Shown one piece after another: positions 1 to 5,103 of a DNA stretch of 9,967 nucleotides. The translations under genes were made by a program, and so were the position numbers. Within the stretch, counting starts at the first letter, position 1, and each line of letters begins with the position of its first letter. The notes under the pieces were generated by a model. It made no database searches. It had not been told where the DNA came from and was given only the letters and a program-made list of their open reading frames with translations. The stretch spans positions 11,699-21,665 of the forward strand of contig CALRFC010000006.1 of NCBI GenBank assembly GCA_943356395.1, read 5' to 3'. Origin of the DNA: Candidatus Nomurabacteria bacterium. Lineage in GTDB: Bacteria > Patescibacteriota > Minisyncoccia > Phycocordibacterales > UBA9973.

Positions 1-6
1 ATTTTA

Positions 7-207
7 TTACTTATTCTTCGCGTACGGGATCATTCTCGACAATGTCTTCGCCTGCGTCGTGAATGCGTTGCCTTTGCGTCCGTTCAGTTGCTTGACGCGG
101 GAGCTTCGCGCATTGAAATGATTCTGTCCGGGCGCGCGAGAAATCATTTTTCCCGTTTTCGTTATCTTGATGCGTTTCGTGAACGCTTTATTAGTTTTCA
201 TCGACAT
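7..207 (-). CDS. rpmI: 50S ribosomal protein L35 (bL35)
   Basis: This 66-residue, very basic protein begins MSMKTNKAFTKRIK and carries the bL35 pattern: an early MKTNKA block, a Lys/Arg-rich core with N-H-F-N-A-R-S (residues 29-35), and a basic C-terminus ending AKNK. The length matches the family, usually 60-66 residues. bL35 is a small structural protein of the large ribosomal subunit. The gene lies downstream of infC on the same strand, which is the classic infC-rpmI-rplT order; rplT would follow just outside the window. ATG at 205-207 is taken as the start. A second ATG at 199-201 (MKTNKA) is an equally reasonable start by family convention. No Shine-Dalgarno site is visible. A 99-base gap containing a strong hairpin separates it from infC. 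Confidence 0.95.
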   Translation of the reverse strand: MSMKTNKAFTKRIKITKTGKMISRAPGQNHFNARSSRVKQLNGRKGNAFTTQAKTLSRMIPYAKNK

Positions 208-258
208 AGGAATATAAGGTTGCTGATAATTAACTGTTTCTTACAATTTTTAATTTTG

Positions 259-294
259 CCCGCCCGACTGAACGATATCAGTCGTTCGGGCGGG
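259..294 (-). repeat. GC-rich hairpin with AACG bulge between infC and rpmI
   Basis: Read on the minus strand, an 8-bp outer stem CCCGCCCG (plus 287-294) pairs with CGGGCGGG (plus 259-266). A one-sided bulge AACG (283-286) follows, then an inner 5-bp stem ACTGA/TCAGT around a 6-base loop. No T-run follows on the minus strand, so it is not a standard terminator within the operon. It could be an attenuator, a processing site or a repeat copy. A hairpin of the same architecture occurs at 2958-2985. Confidence 0.75.
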
Positions 295-306
295 AGATTT
301 TAAATT

Positions 307-819
307 TTACTTTTTTATGTCTCTCTCTATCGTCAGCATCAATCCTTTCGGAATCCGCTTCAACGGCTCGGCGATCTTGTACGGCTCCGTGATGAGGTGC
401 ATGAAGCGGTCGATGCGCTCTTTCAGGAACGATTCCTGCATGTACTTCGATCTGCCGGAAAGGAAGAGCTCGACTTTTATCCGGTGTCCTTCAAGGAGCC
501 ACTTCGAAGCATTTTTCGCCTTGAGCTCGAGGTCGTGATCGCCTGTAGCAATTTTTACTTGCACGGATTTCGTTTCCGTCGGCTTCGCGCCGGCTTTCGC
601 CTTCTTCTGCTTCTTGTTCTCGGCGTACAGGTACTTGCCGTACTCCATTATTTTCGCGACAGGCGGAACGGCGTTCGGAGATATCTCGATCAAGTCGAGT
701 CCCTGTTCTTGCGCCCGCTTGAGGGCGGTCGAGAGAGAAATTACTCCGAGATTGGAACCGTCGGCATCTATGACGCGGAGCTCCGGAGAGCGTATGTAAT
801 TGTTGATTCTTTCTCGCAA
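307..819 (-). CDS. infC: Translation initiation factor IF-3
   Basis: IF-3 binds the 30S subunit, blocks premature 50S joining and proofreads start-codon/initiator-tRNA pairing. The 170-residue product has the expected two-domain build. The N-terminal domain (about 1-70) contains INNYIRSPELRVID, then the signature DLIEISPNAVPPVAKIMEYGKYLY. A Lys-rich linker (about 67-83) leads to a C-terminal domain with DHDLELKAKNASKWLLEGHRIKV and a final RIPKGLMLTIE. The start is TTG at 819-817, because an in-frame TAA lies immediately upstream. An AAAGG ribosome-binding site sits at 835-831, 11 bases before it. A near-consensus promoter lies upstream at 850-878. Non-ATG starts are well known for infC (AUU in E. 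coli), where IF-3 discriminates against its own start codon; TTG fits the same autoregulatory logic, which is an inference here. First gene of the infC-rpmI operon. Confidence 0.96.
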   Translation of the reverse strand: MRERINNYIRSPELRVIDADGSNLGVISLSTALKRAQEQGLDLIEISPNAVPPVAKIMEYGKYLYAENKKQKKAKAGAKPTETKSVQVKIATGDHDLELKAKNASKWLLEGHRIKVELFLSGRSKYMQESFLKERIDRFMHLITEPYKIAEPLKRIPKGLMLTIERDIKK

Positions 820-849
820 TTAAATAGAGACCTTTCGGCCGTTGGGGTC

Positions 850-878
850 ATTCTAGCGCAAAGGGAGAGGATAGTCAA
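850..878 (-). promoter_or_regulatory. Promoter of the infC-rpmI operon
   Basis: On the minus strand a -35 box TTGACT (878-873) and a -10 box TAGAAT (855-850) are separated by exactly 17 bases. Each matches the sigma-70 consensus at 5 of 6 positions. The predicted start site is near 843, giving a leader of about 24 bases that carries the AAAGG ribosome-binding site of infC. This is one of the best promoter matches in the window. Confidence 0.8.
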
Positions 879-888
879 ATGGCGCTCG

Positions 889-978
889 CCCATATCTGCC
901 GAGGGCACGGATATTTTTCTGCTGAAAAATTCCTCGATCTCGCGCCGTCGCGACTCGCTAGTCCCTCGGCAGATATGG
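889..978. repeat. Long inverted repeat with 17-bp perfect arms
   Basis: Arms CCCATATCTGCCGAGGG (889-905) and its exact reverse complement (962-978) enclose 56 bases. Inside is a smaller hairpin (about 915-930) with the sequence TTTTCTGCTGAAAA, which recurs exactly in the hairpin array at 1318-1331. The repeat lies just upstream of the infC -35 box. No protein gene is credible here; open frames across it have no family resemblance. Confidence 0.7.
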
Positions 979-1046
979 GCTCGCTTGAGGGAACTCGGGT
1001 CCGCGAAGCTCCAAGACCGACATTCCTGGGAAAGTTTAAAGATAAA

Positions 1047-1086
1047 ATCACCTACAATTCTGACGGCCGTCAGAATTGTAGGTGAT
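1047..1086. repeat. Perfect 40-bp palindrome without spacer
   Basis: Every base from 1047 to 1086 pairs with its mirror position around 1066.5; the centre reads ACGGCCGT. The outer bases are ATCACC/GGTGAT. There is no loop and no mismatch. No T-run adjoins it on either strand, so it is not an obvious intrinsic terminator. It lies between the minus-strand ssrA region and the infC promoter. Confidence 0.85.
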
Positions 1087-1125
1087 GGATTATTGAAATA
1101 CCATCCTTTCCAAGTAAAATGTGAC

Positions 1126-1165
1126 TGTTCTACTAACTGGAACAGCTGTTCCAGTTAGTAGAACA
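1126..1165. repeat. Second perfect 40-bp palindrome without spacer
   Basis: Positions 1126-1165 form a perfect palindrome centred on CAGCTG (1143-1148), with outer bases TGTTCTACT/AGTAGAACA. It has the same length as the palindrome at 1047-1086 but no shared sequence, and 39 bases separate them. The similarity in form but not in sequence suggests a structural role or a common generating mechanism. Confidence 0.85.
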
Positions 1166-1213
1166 TGTGGAATTTAAAAAGATTTGTATTTTTTGAAATT
1201 ATGGGGGGGTAAA

Positions 1214-1531
1214 GTCACGAACACTTTGCATAATTATTCGCTTCAAGATGGGGGGAATCGGTCACGAATATTTTGCGTGTCGACACACGCAAAATTTCTC
1301 GACCCCGGCTCGCAACATTTTCTGCTGAAAATGTTTAGCTGCGCCTTTCGAATCCCCACACGAGCGAAGCAGTTCGCTCGCGTGGGGATTCGAAGTCACG
1401 AATCACTAAGTCTGCTCGGGCGAGTACGCCCTGTGCGGACTAAGTGTTCGCGACCCCGCCTCGGCTGTCCCGTTGCTACGGGACATGCCTGTGGCTGTTC
1501 AATTCCCACGCAAGCCAAGCAGTTGGCTTGC
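1214..1531 (-). repeat. Tandem array of structured hairpin modules downstream of ssrA
   Basis: This stretch holds no credible protein gene. Read in the direction of ssrA (minus) it shows two diverged copies of a three-hairpin module of about 135 bases. Each copy has a hairpin with a CTGC loop (1531-1510; 1394-1347), a hairpin with an AGCA loop (1485-1466; 1335-1314), and a compound hairpin closed by GTCGCGAA or GTCGAGAA pairing with TTCGTGAC (about 1456-1395; 1303-1261). A third TTCGTGAC lies at 1221-1214. Linkers are conserved between copies, for example GAGGCGGGGTCGCGAA against GAGCCGGGGTCGAGAA. Stem sequences are quite different yet still pair. The closing stem needs a G-U pair that is valid only on the minus strand, pointing to transcription in that direction. 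The function is unknown; it may be structured RNA or a palindromic mobile repeat. Confidence 0.6.
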
Positions 1532-1592
1532 CCACAGTTCCACAATTCAAAAACCCGCTGACATGCGGGTTTTTGAATTGTGGAACTGTGGG
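1531..1592 (-). terminator. Long perfect terminator hairpin of ssrA, overlapping the tmRNA 3' end
   Basis: Perfect 28-bp arms (1531-1558 and 1565-1592) flank the 6-base loop 1559-1564. On the minus strand the right part reads GCGGGTTTTTGAATTG, so the GC-rich top of the stem is followed by a T5 run, as in an intrinsic terminator. The 5' arm begins inside the tmRNA and includes its 3' acceptor strand and four bases of the T stem (1592-1581). Outside it, GTTCAATTCCC (1497-1507) mirrors the tmRNA T-arm at 1591-1601, extending the inverted symmetry around an inserted hairpin. Confidence 0.75.
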
Positions 1593-1974
1593 GAATTGAA
1601 CCCCAGTGCAGAAAGATTGCGGAGACAAGTCTACATGTGTAGTCCATTTATTTTTTCTCGACTGCTGCGTTTAAAAATGGACAAAATGCGCAGCGATCAG
1701 AGCCTTAATTTTTCAAGCTCTCGATGAGGCGGGTCGAGTGCTCAATTCCGAATATATAGTGCGTCAGCCGCGATCTCGGAAGAATTGCGGTGACACATTC
1801 GCAGGGGCCTTGTTAGGCGCGTGCGAAAGCAAAGTTTCCGAGCGCAAAAGCGTACGGAGACTTTACTGAACGAAATGCGTTTGCATTTACGATTGCATGA
1901 AAGATTTGCGAGCGTTCATGCTGGCTCGACATGCATAAAACCGCGAGACCTCTCTGTCGATGCCTGGCAGTCCC
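1581..1974 (-). ncRNA. ssrA: Transfer-messenger RNA (tmRNA)
   Basis: tmRNA frees stalled ribosomes together with SmpB by acting first as an alanyl-tRNA and then as a short mRNA. The 5' end GGGACTG (1974-1968) pairs with the 3' strand CAGTTCC (1588-1582). The third pair is G-U, the alanine identity pair, and the discriminator is A1581. The T-arm TGGGG-TTCAATT-CCCCA (1605-1589), the near-5' CATCGACAG block, and TAAATGGACTACACATGTAG before the T-arm region are hallmark tmRNA sequences. GTAAAT precedes the resume codon GCA. The genome reads CAA, not CCA, after the discriminator, so CCA must be added enzymatically. A TATAAT box at 1997-1992 predicts a start near 1985 and removal of about 11 bases. 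Length is 394 nt. smpB lies upstream on the same strand. Confidence 0.95.
1813..1884 (-). other. tmRNA tag-peptide reading frame
   Basis: The frame runs from resume codon GCA (1884-1882) for 23 codons to TAA (1815-1813). The encoded tag starts ANAFRS and ends LGNFAFARA; with the alanine carried by tmRNA itself it adds 24 residues. This is much longer than the 10-residue tail of E. coli. The end resembles the -NFAFA tail of Mycoplasma pneumoniae but carries an Arg at the penultimate position. The hydrophobic C-terminus is the usual degradation signal for ClpXP, Lon or FtsH-type proteases. Confidence 0.8.
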
Positions 1975-1991
1975 GTTGAACAGAAGATAGA

Positions 1992-1997
1992 ATTATA
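1992..1997 (-). promoter_or_regulatory. -10 box of the ssrA promoter
   Basis: A perfect TATAAT on the minus strand lies 18 bases before the mature 5' end of tmRNA. No good -35 box is seen at 16-18 bases upstream. It sits inside a degenerate AGAAGATAG-type repeat (1981-2006), just after the stop of the four-helix-bundle gene. Read-through from smpB is also possible. Confidence 0.5.
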
Positions 1998-2011
1998 GAA
2001 GATAGCGAGAA

Positions 2012-2374
2012 TCAGGATTGTGGAATATTTTTCTTAAATACTGTGAGCATCCTGCTCAATTCAGATATTTTTTCCTGAATAGTATTGTATTCCTTTATTT
2101 CTATATAATTTAAATCTTTTGCAATTAGTGTTTGATTTTCAATTTCAAGGAGCGATCCATGAGATATTGAGTAGAAATACAACTTTTCTTTCGGTGATTT
2201 CCTACCGAATCCTTCTGCTATGTTTGATGTAACAGAAACGGCAGCACGACGAAGCTGGTCACTCAATCTGAACATCTCTTTTTGAGGAAATGATTCCGTT
2301 GCCTGATAGATTAAAAGTACTAATTCATGTCCTTGCTGCCATACTTTTAAATCTTTGAAATGTTGTATAGCCAC
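2012..2374 (-). CDS. Four-helix bundle protein, 23S rRNA-IVP family
   Basis: The 120-residue protein matches the IVP/four-helix-bundle family (TIGR02436, PF05635). It has an N-terminal F-K-D-L-K-V-W, then Q-L-R-R-A-A-V-S-V-T-S-N-I-A-E-G-F-G-R (about residues 40-58), then SHGSLLEIENQTLIAKDL (about 71-88). Members form pentameric bundles; the best studied relative is the Avd accessory protein of diversity-generating retroelements, which binds RNA. Others are encoded in intervening sequences of 23S rRNA genes. Neither a retroelement nor an rRNA is in this window. The start is GTG at 2374-2372, with an in-frame TAA 12 bases upstream and no clear ribosome-binding site. It sits between smpB and ssrA on the same strand. 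Its base composition is clearly more AT-rich than its neighbours, suggesting acquisition. Its cellular role is unknown. Confidence 0.88.
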   Translation of the reverse strand: MAIQHFKDLKVWQQGHELVLLIYQATESFPQKEMFRLSDQLRRAAVSVTSNIAEGFGRKSPKEKLYFYSISHGSLLEIENQTLIAKDLNYIEIKEYNTIQEKISELSRMLTVFKKNIPQS

Positions 2375-2405
2375 GGAGTTATTTTAGCATTTTCTTCGCT
2401 ATATT

Positions 2406-2852
2406 CTATCTTCCAACTTCTACCCTTCTCATCTCCCGATCAACATCCCGTTTCTTGATCGCTTCGCGCTTGTCGAATTTTTTCTTGCCGCGGGCGATGC
2501 CGATGCCGAGCTTGATCTTCCGGTTTTTATTATACAACGACACAGGGATAATAGTCAAACCTTTTTTCGAATCCGCATCCGAGAGCTCGCCGAGCTCTTT
2601 TTTCGTGAGGAGGAGCCGGCGCGTGCGCTCGCTGTCGTAGGATTCCGGCGTGTTCTTCACCTGATACGGCGGTATCTGCATGCCGACGACATACGCTTCG
2701 CCGCCGCGGACGATCACATGCGCGCCGGAGAGAATCGCTTGTCCCGCGCGTATCGATTTGACCTCGAAGCCCAAAAGCTCGATGCCCGCTTCGAATTGTT
2801 CGAGCAGTTCATAATCAAACTGCGCTTTTTTGTTGGTCGCCAGATTCGCCAT
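2406..2852 (-). CDS. smpB: SsrA-binding protein SmpB
   Basis: SmpB binds the tRNA-like domain of tmRNA and delivers it to stalled ribosomes. From M2852 the protein has 148 residues and begins MANLATNKKAQFDYELLEQFEAGIELLGFEVKS-type sequence, the standard N-terminus. Further family blocks are IPPY about residue 61, the D-S-E-R-T-R-R-L-L-L-T-K-K-E block, GLTIIPVSLYNKNRKIKLGIGIARGKKKFDKRE-type sequence, and a basic C-terminal tail that enters the mRNA channel. An in-frame ATG at 2870-2868 would add six residues. I prefer 2852 because it matches the family start and because a TATAAT lies between the two ATGs. The partner ssrA lies about 430 bases downstream, with the four-helix-bundle gene in between. 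Confidence 0.95.
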   Translation of the reverse strand: MANLATNKKAQFDYELLEQFEAGIELLGFEVKSIRAGQAILSGAHVIVRGGEAYVVGMQIPPYQVKNTPESYDSERTRRLLLTKKELGELSDADSKKGLTIIPVSLYNKNRKIKLGIGIARGKKKFDKREAIKKRDVDREMRRVEVGR

Positions 2853-2858
2853 ACGGGA

Positions 2859-2864
2859 ATTATA
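2859..2864 (-). promoter_or_regulatory. -10 box of smpB, implying a leaderless transcript
   Basis: A perfect TATAAT on the minus strand ends six bases before the ATG at 2852. The expected start site, about 7 bases downstream, is therefore the A of the start codon itself. The -35 region (about 2888-2882) is a weak match. If correct, the mRNA is leaderless and the longer start at 2870 is excluded. Confidence 0.5.
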
Positions 2865-2905
2865 GGGCATAAATCATATAACGCATAACATGGAACATAA
2901 AAGAG

Positions 2906-3008
2906 AGCTTCCAGCTGTTTGCTGCCTGCTTCCAGCTTCTGATTCAAAAGCTAAAAGCCCGTCCGAACGGATTCATCCGGGCGGGCAGGCAGCAAACAGC
3001 TGAAAGCT
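2906..3008. repeat. Nested inverted repeat between smpB and ftsH
   Basis: An outer 18-bp perfect stem pairs 2912-2929 with 2985-3002, extended by about five more pairs after one mismatch. Nested inside on the plus strand is a GC-rich hairpin (2958-2985). It consists of CCCGTCCG, the bulge AACG, a small GAT/ATC stem, then CGGGCGGG. It is the same design as the hairpin at 259-294. It lies between the divergent promoters of smpB and ftsH, where it could insulate them or form an alternative structure. Confidence 0.7.
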
Positions 3009-3018
3009 TTTTCATCAT

Positions 3019-3047
3019 TTGTCATTTTCTGTATGTGCGAGTATACT
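3019..3047 (+). promoter_or_regulatory. Promoter of ftsH
   Basis: A -35 box TTGTCA (3019-3024) and a -10 box TATACT (3042-3047) are 17 bases apart, each 5 of 6 to consensus. The predicted start is near 3054, leaving a leader of about 47 bases. That leader is AT-rich and made of imperfect ATTAG repeats (3068-3091), with no evident Shine-Dalgarno site before the ATG. Confidence 0.7.
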
Positions 3048-3100
3048 TTCTAAACTTGGGTTTTTAGACATTAGTCATTAGAAATTAGACATTTACTACC

Positions 3101-4993
3101 ATGCCAAAGCCTTTCAAAAAGAATCAGAAACGCTACAACAAAGGCCCTGTTGCGCCGAAGCTCGCCGGAAATGTTCTGGTCTTTTTTCTCGTTTTCATGC
3201 TTCTAGTCGCGCTTTACACGGTGCTCTCCGGCGGCGCCAAGAAAAGCGATGTCGTTTCGCTCTCGCTCGTCGCGTCGCAAGTTTCCGATGGCAACGTGAA
3301 AAGCATCGATGTATCCGGCGACAAACTCTCGATCACGCTCTCCGACGGCACGCTCGAGACTTCGAAGAAAGAAACAGAAAGCGGACTTTCGGAAACGCTT
3401 TCTCGCTACGGCGTTTCTCCCGATTTGCTCAAGAAAGTGGATGTTTCCGTCGCATCCGAATCAAGTGCGAGCTTCTGGCTTCTCACCATACTTCCGATCG
3501 CGCTTCCGATCGTTTTCATCATTCTTTTTTTCTGGTTCGTCGCGCGGCAGGTGAGAGGCGCTGGCGTGCAAGCGCTTTCGTTCGGGCAATCGAAAGCCAA
3601 AATCACCGATCCGTCCGATAAGAACAACAAAGTTACATTTAAAGATGTCGCCGGCAACAAAGAGGCCAAGATCGAGCTTACCGAGATCGTCGATTTTCTG
3701 CGCAATCCGAAAAAATTCCTCGACATCGGCGCGCGGATTCCGAAAGGCGTGATGCTGACCGGCGCGCCGGGTACGGGAAAAACGCTGCTCGCAAGAGCGG
3801 TTGCCGGTGAAGCCAATGTGCCGTTCTTCCATCTCTCCGGATCGGAATTCGTGGAAATGTTCGTCGGCGTGGGCGCTTCCCGCGTGCGCGATCTCTTCCA
3901 GATGGCCAAGCGCGCCGCGCCCGCGATCGTTTTCATCGATGAGATCGACGCCGTTGGGCGCGTGCGCGGCGGCGGCATGGGCGGGGGAAATGACGAGCGC
4001 GAACAGACACTCAACCAAATTCTTGTCGAGATGGACGGCTTCGAGCCCAACGAAAAAGTCATCGTCATGGCGGCAACAAATCGAGGCGATGTCTTGGATC
4101 CCGCACTCCTGCGGCCCGGCCGATTCGATCGCCGCGTGATGCTCGACCTGCCGGATCGCGCCGATCGCGAAGAAATCTTGAATATCCATTCCCGCGAAAA
4201 GCCCTTTGCCGAAGATGTGAATCTGAAAGTCATCGCCGAGCGCACGCCCGGATTCTCCGGCGCGGACTTGTACTCCCTCATGAACGAAGGCGCGATTCTC
4301 GCCGCGCGCGAAGACCGGAAGAAAGTCTCGCAGTTCGACCTCATCCGCTCGATCGAGAAAGTCATGTTGGGGCCCGAGCGGAAGAGCCACCTGCTTTCCT
4401 TGGAAGAAAAAAGGATCGTCGCGTATCACGAAGCCGGACATGCGATCGTCGGCTCCGTTTTGCCGGAATCCGATCCGGTGCACAAAGTGTCGATTGTCTC
4501 GCGCGGACGCGCCGGCGGCTACACCCTCTCTCTTCCGCTTGAAGAAAAACGCCTCGAATCCCGCCAGTCTTTCTACGACGACTTGGCCGGACTCTTCGGC
4601 GGCTATGTCGCGGAGAAAATGGTGATCGGGGATATCACGACCGGCCCGTCGAACGACCTGCAGGTCGCGACCAATCTCGCGCGCGCGATGGTCACGCGCT
4701 GGGGAATGTCGGACGCGATCGGGCCGGTCGCGCTCGAGAATGACGGCGGACGATTGATCGGCGGGGGAATGCCGGTCGAGCACGGCTACTCGGAAAACAT
4801 GTCCAAGGAAATCGATGCCGAAGTGAAAAGGATTCTCGAAGAAGCTCGCACGCGCGCGGAAGAGACGCTCACGAAGCATCGCAGCGCGCTCGATGCGGTC
4901 GCGAACAAATTGATCGAAGTCGAAACGCTGGAACAGCCGGAGTATGAAGAGATCATCAAGATGCACGGGATCGTGCCGAAGAAGAAAGGGTAG
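3101..4993 (+). CDS. ftsH: ATP-dependent zinc metalloprotease FtsH
   Basis: FtsH is a membrane-anchored hexameric AAA+ protease that extracts and degrades membrane proteins and some tagged cytosolic proteins. The 630-residue product is full length. It has a basic N-terminus, a transmembrane segment (about 22-42), an extracytoplasmic domain (about 44-123) and a second transmembrane segment (about 125-147). The AAA domain follows, with Walker A GAPGTGKT (221-228), Walker B VFIDEID with D280/E281, and the second region of homology with the arginine fingers in ALLRPGRFDRR. The M41 protease domain has the zinc motif HEAGH (443-447) and the third ligand Asp519 in TTGPSNDL. All catalytic residues are present. 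The start is ATG 3101. It has its own promoter and a strong terminator, so it is probably monocistronic. It sits divergently beside smpB/ssrA, and FtsH is known to degrade some SsrA-tagged proteins. Confidence 0.98.
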   Translation: MPKPFKKNQKRYNKGPVAPKLAGNVLVFFLVFMLLVALYTVLSGGAKKSDVVSLSLVASQVSDGNVKSIDVSGDKLSITLSDGTLETSKKETESGLSETLSRYGVSPDLLKKVDVSVASESSASFWLLTILPIALPIVFIILFFWFVARQVRGAGVQALSFGQSKAKITDPSDKNNKVTFKDVAGNKEAKIELTEIVDFLRNPKKFLDIGARIPKGVMLTGAPGTGKTLLARAVAGEANVPFFHLSGSEFVEMFVGVGASRVRDLFQMAKRAAPAIVFIDEIDAVGRVRGGGMGGGNDEREQTLNQILVEMDGFEPNEKVIVMAATNRGDVLDPALLRPGRFDRRVMLDLPDRADREEILNIHSREKPFAEDVNLKVIAERTPGFSGADLYSLMNEGAILAAREDRKKVSQFDLIRSIEKVMLGPERKSHLLSLEEKRIVAYHEAGHAIVGSVLPESDPVHKVSIVSRGRAGGYTLSLPLEEKRLESRQSFYDDLAGLFGGYVAEKMVIGDITTGPSNDLQVATNLARAMVTRWGMSDAIGPVALENDGGRLIGGGMPVEHGYSENMSKEIDAEVKRILEEARTRAEETLTKHRSALDAVANKLIEVETLEQPEYEEIIKMHGIVPKKKG

Positions 4994-5026
4994 AAGATAG
5001 AATAGAGAAGATAGAAGCTAATGGAA
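4992..5026. repeat. AGAAGATAG-type degenerate simple repeat
   Basis: Just after the ftsH stop there is a run of imperfect AGAAGATAGA units. The same kind of sequence occurs at 1981-2006 (upstream of ssrA) and, on the minus strand, at about 2401-2425 (spanning the end of smpB and the following gap). Such purine-rich spacer repeats lie at gene borders and show no coding potential. Their function is unknown. Confidence 0.55.
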
Positions 5027-5035
5027 TGCGAATGC

Positions 5036-5068
5036 AAAAATCAAGGAGCGCCGCGCTCCTTGATTTTT
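5036..5068. terminator. Bidirectional terminator after ftsH
   Basis: A near-perfect palindrome has A5 on the left, a 16-base arm (5036-5051), one central base, and a 16-base arm (5053-5068) ending in T5. The stem CAAGGAGCG/CGCTCCTTG is GC-rich. The A-tract and T-tract allow intrinsic termination on both strands. Its right arm also carries the likely -35 box of the next gene. Confidence 0.85.
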
Positions 5069-5087
5069 CTTCGAAACAGAGTATAGT
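5060..5087 (+). promoter_or_regulatory. Promoter of the NTPase-SWIM gene, overlapping the ftsH terminator
   Basis: A -35 box TTGATT (5060-5065) lies in the terminator arm and a -10 box TATAGT (5082-5087) follows after 16 bases. The predicted start is near 5094, giving a leader of about 10 bases. A 6-bp hairpin GTAAAA/TTTTAC (5088-5103) abuts the ATG; no Shine-Dalgarno site is seen. Confidence 0.55.
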
Positions 5088-5103
5088 GTAAAAAACATTT
5101 TAC

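Noticed and set aside
397..1158. Long plus-strand open frame of 253 codons
   Set aside because: It is antisense to most of infC and then runs through inverted repeats; no domain is recognisable, and infC on the opposite strand is unmistakable.
889..1592. Repeat-rich region as a CRISPR array
   Set aside because: There are no regularly spaced identical direct repeats and no cas genes; repeats are inverted and diverged.
1497..1602. T-arm-like copies near ssrA as attachment sites of an integrated element
   Set aside because: The copies are inverted, not direct, and there is no integrase or cargo; the hairpin explanation fits better.
1184..1727. Open frames on both strands (e.g. 1184-1561 plus, 1396-1647 minus, 1473-1727 plus)
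   Set aside because: They cross the hairpin array, the ssrA terminator and the tmRNA. The same peptide RVFELWNCG appears on both strands only because the DNA is palindromic.
3406..4966. Long minus-strand open frames opposite ftsH
   Set aside because: They mirror the GC-rich codon pattern of ftsH, have low-complexity Arg/Ser or Asp/His-rich sequence, and match no family.
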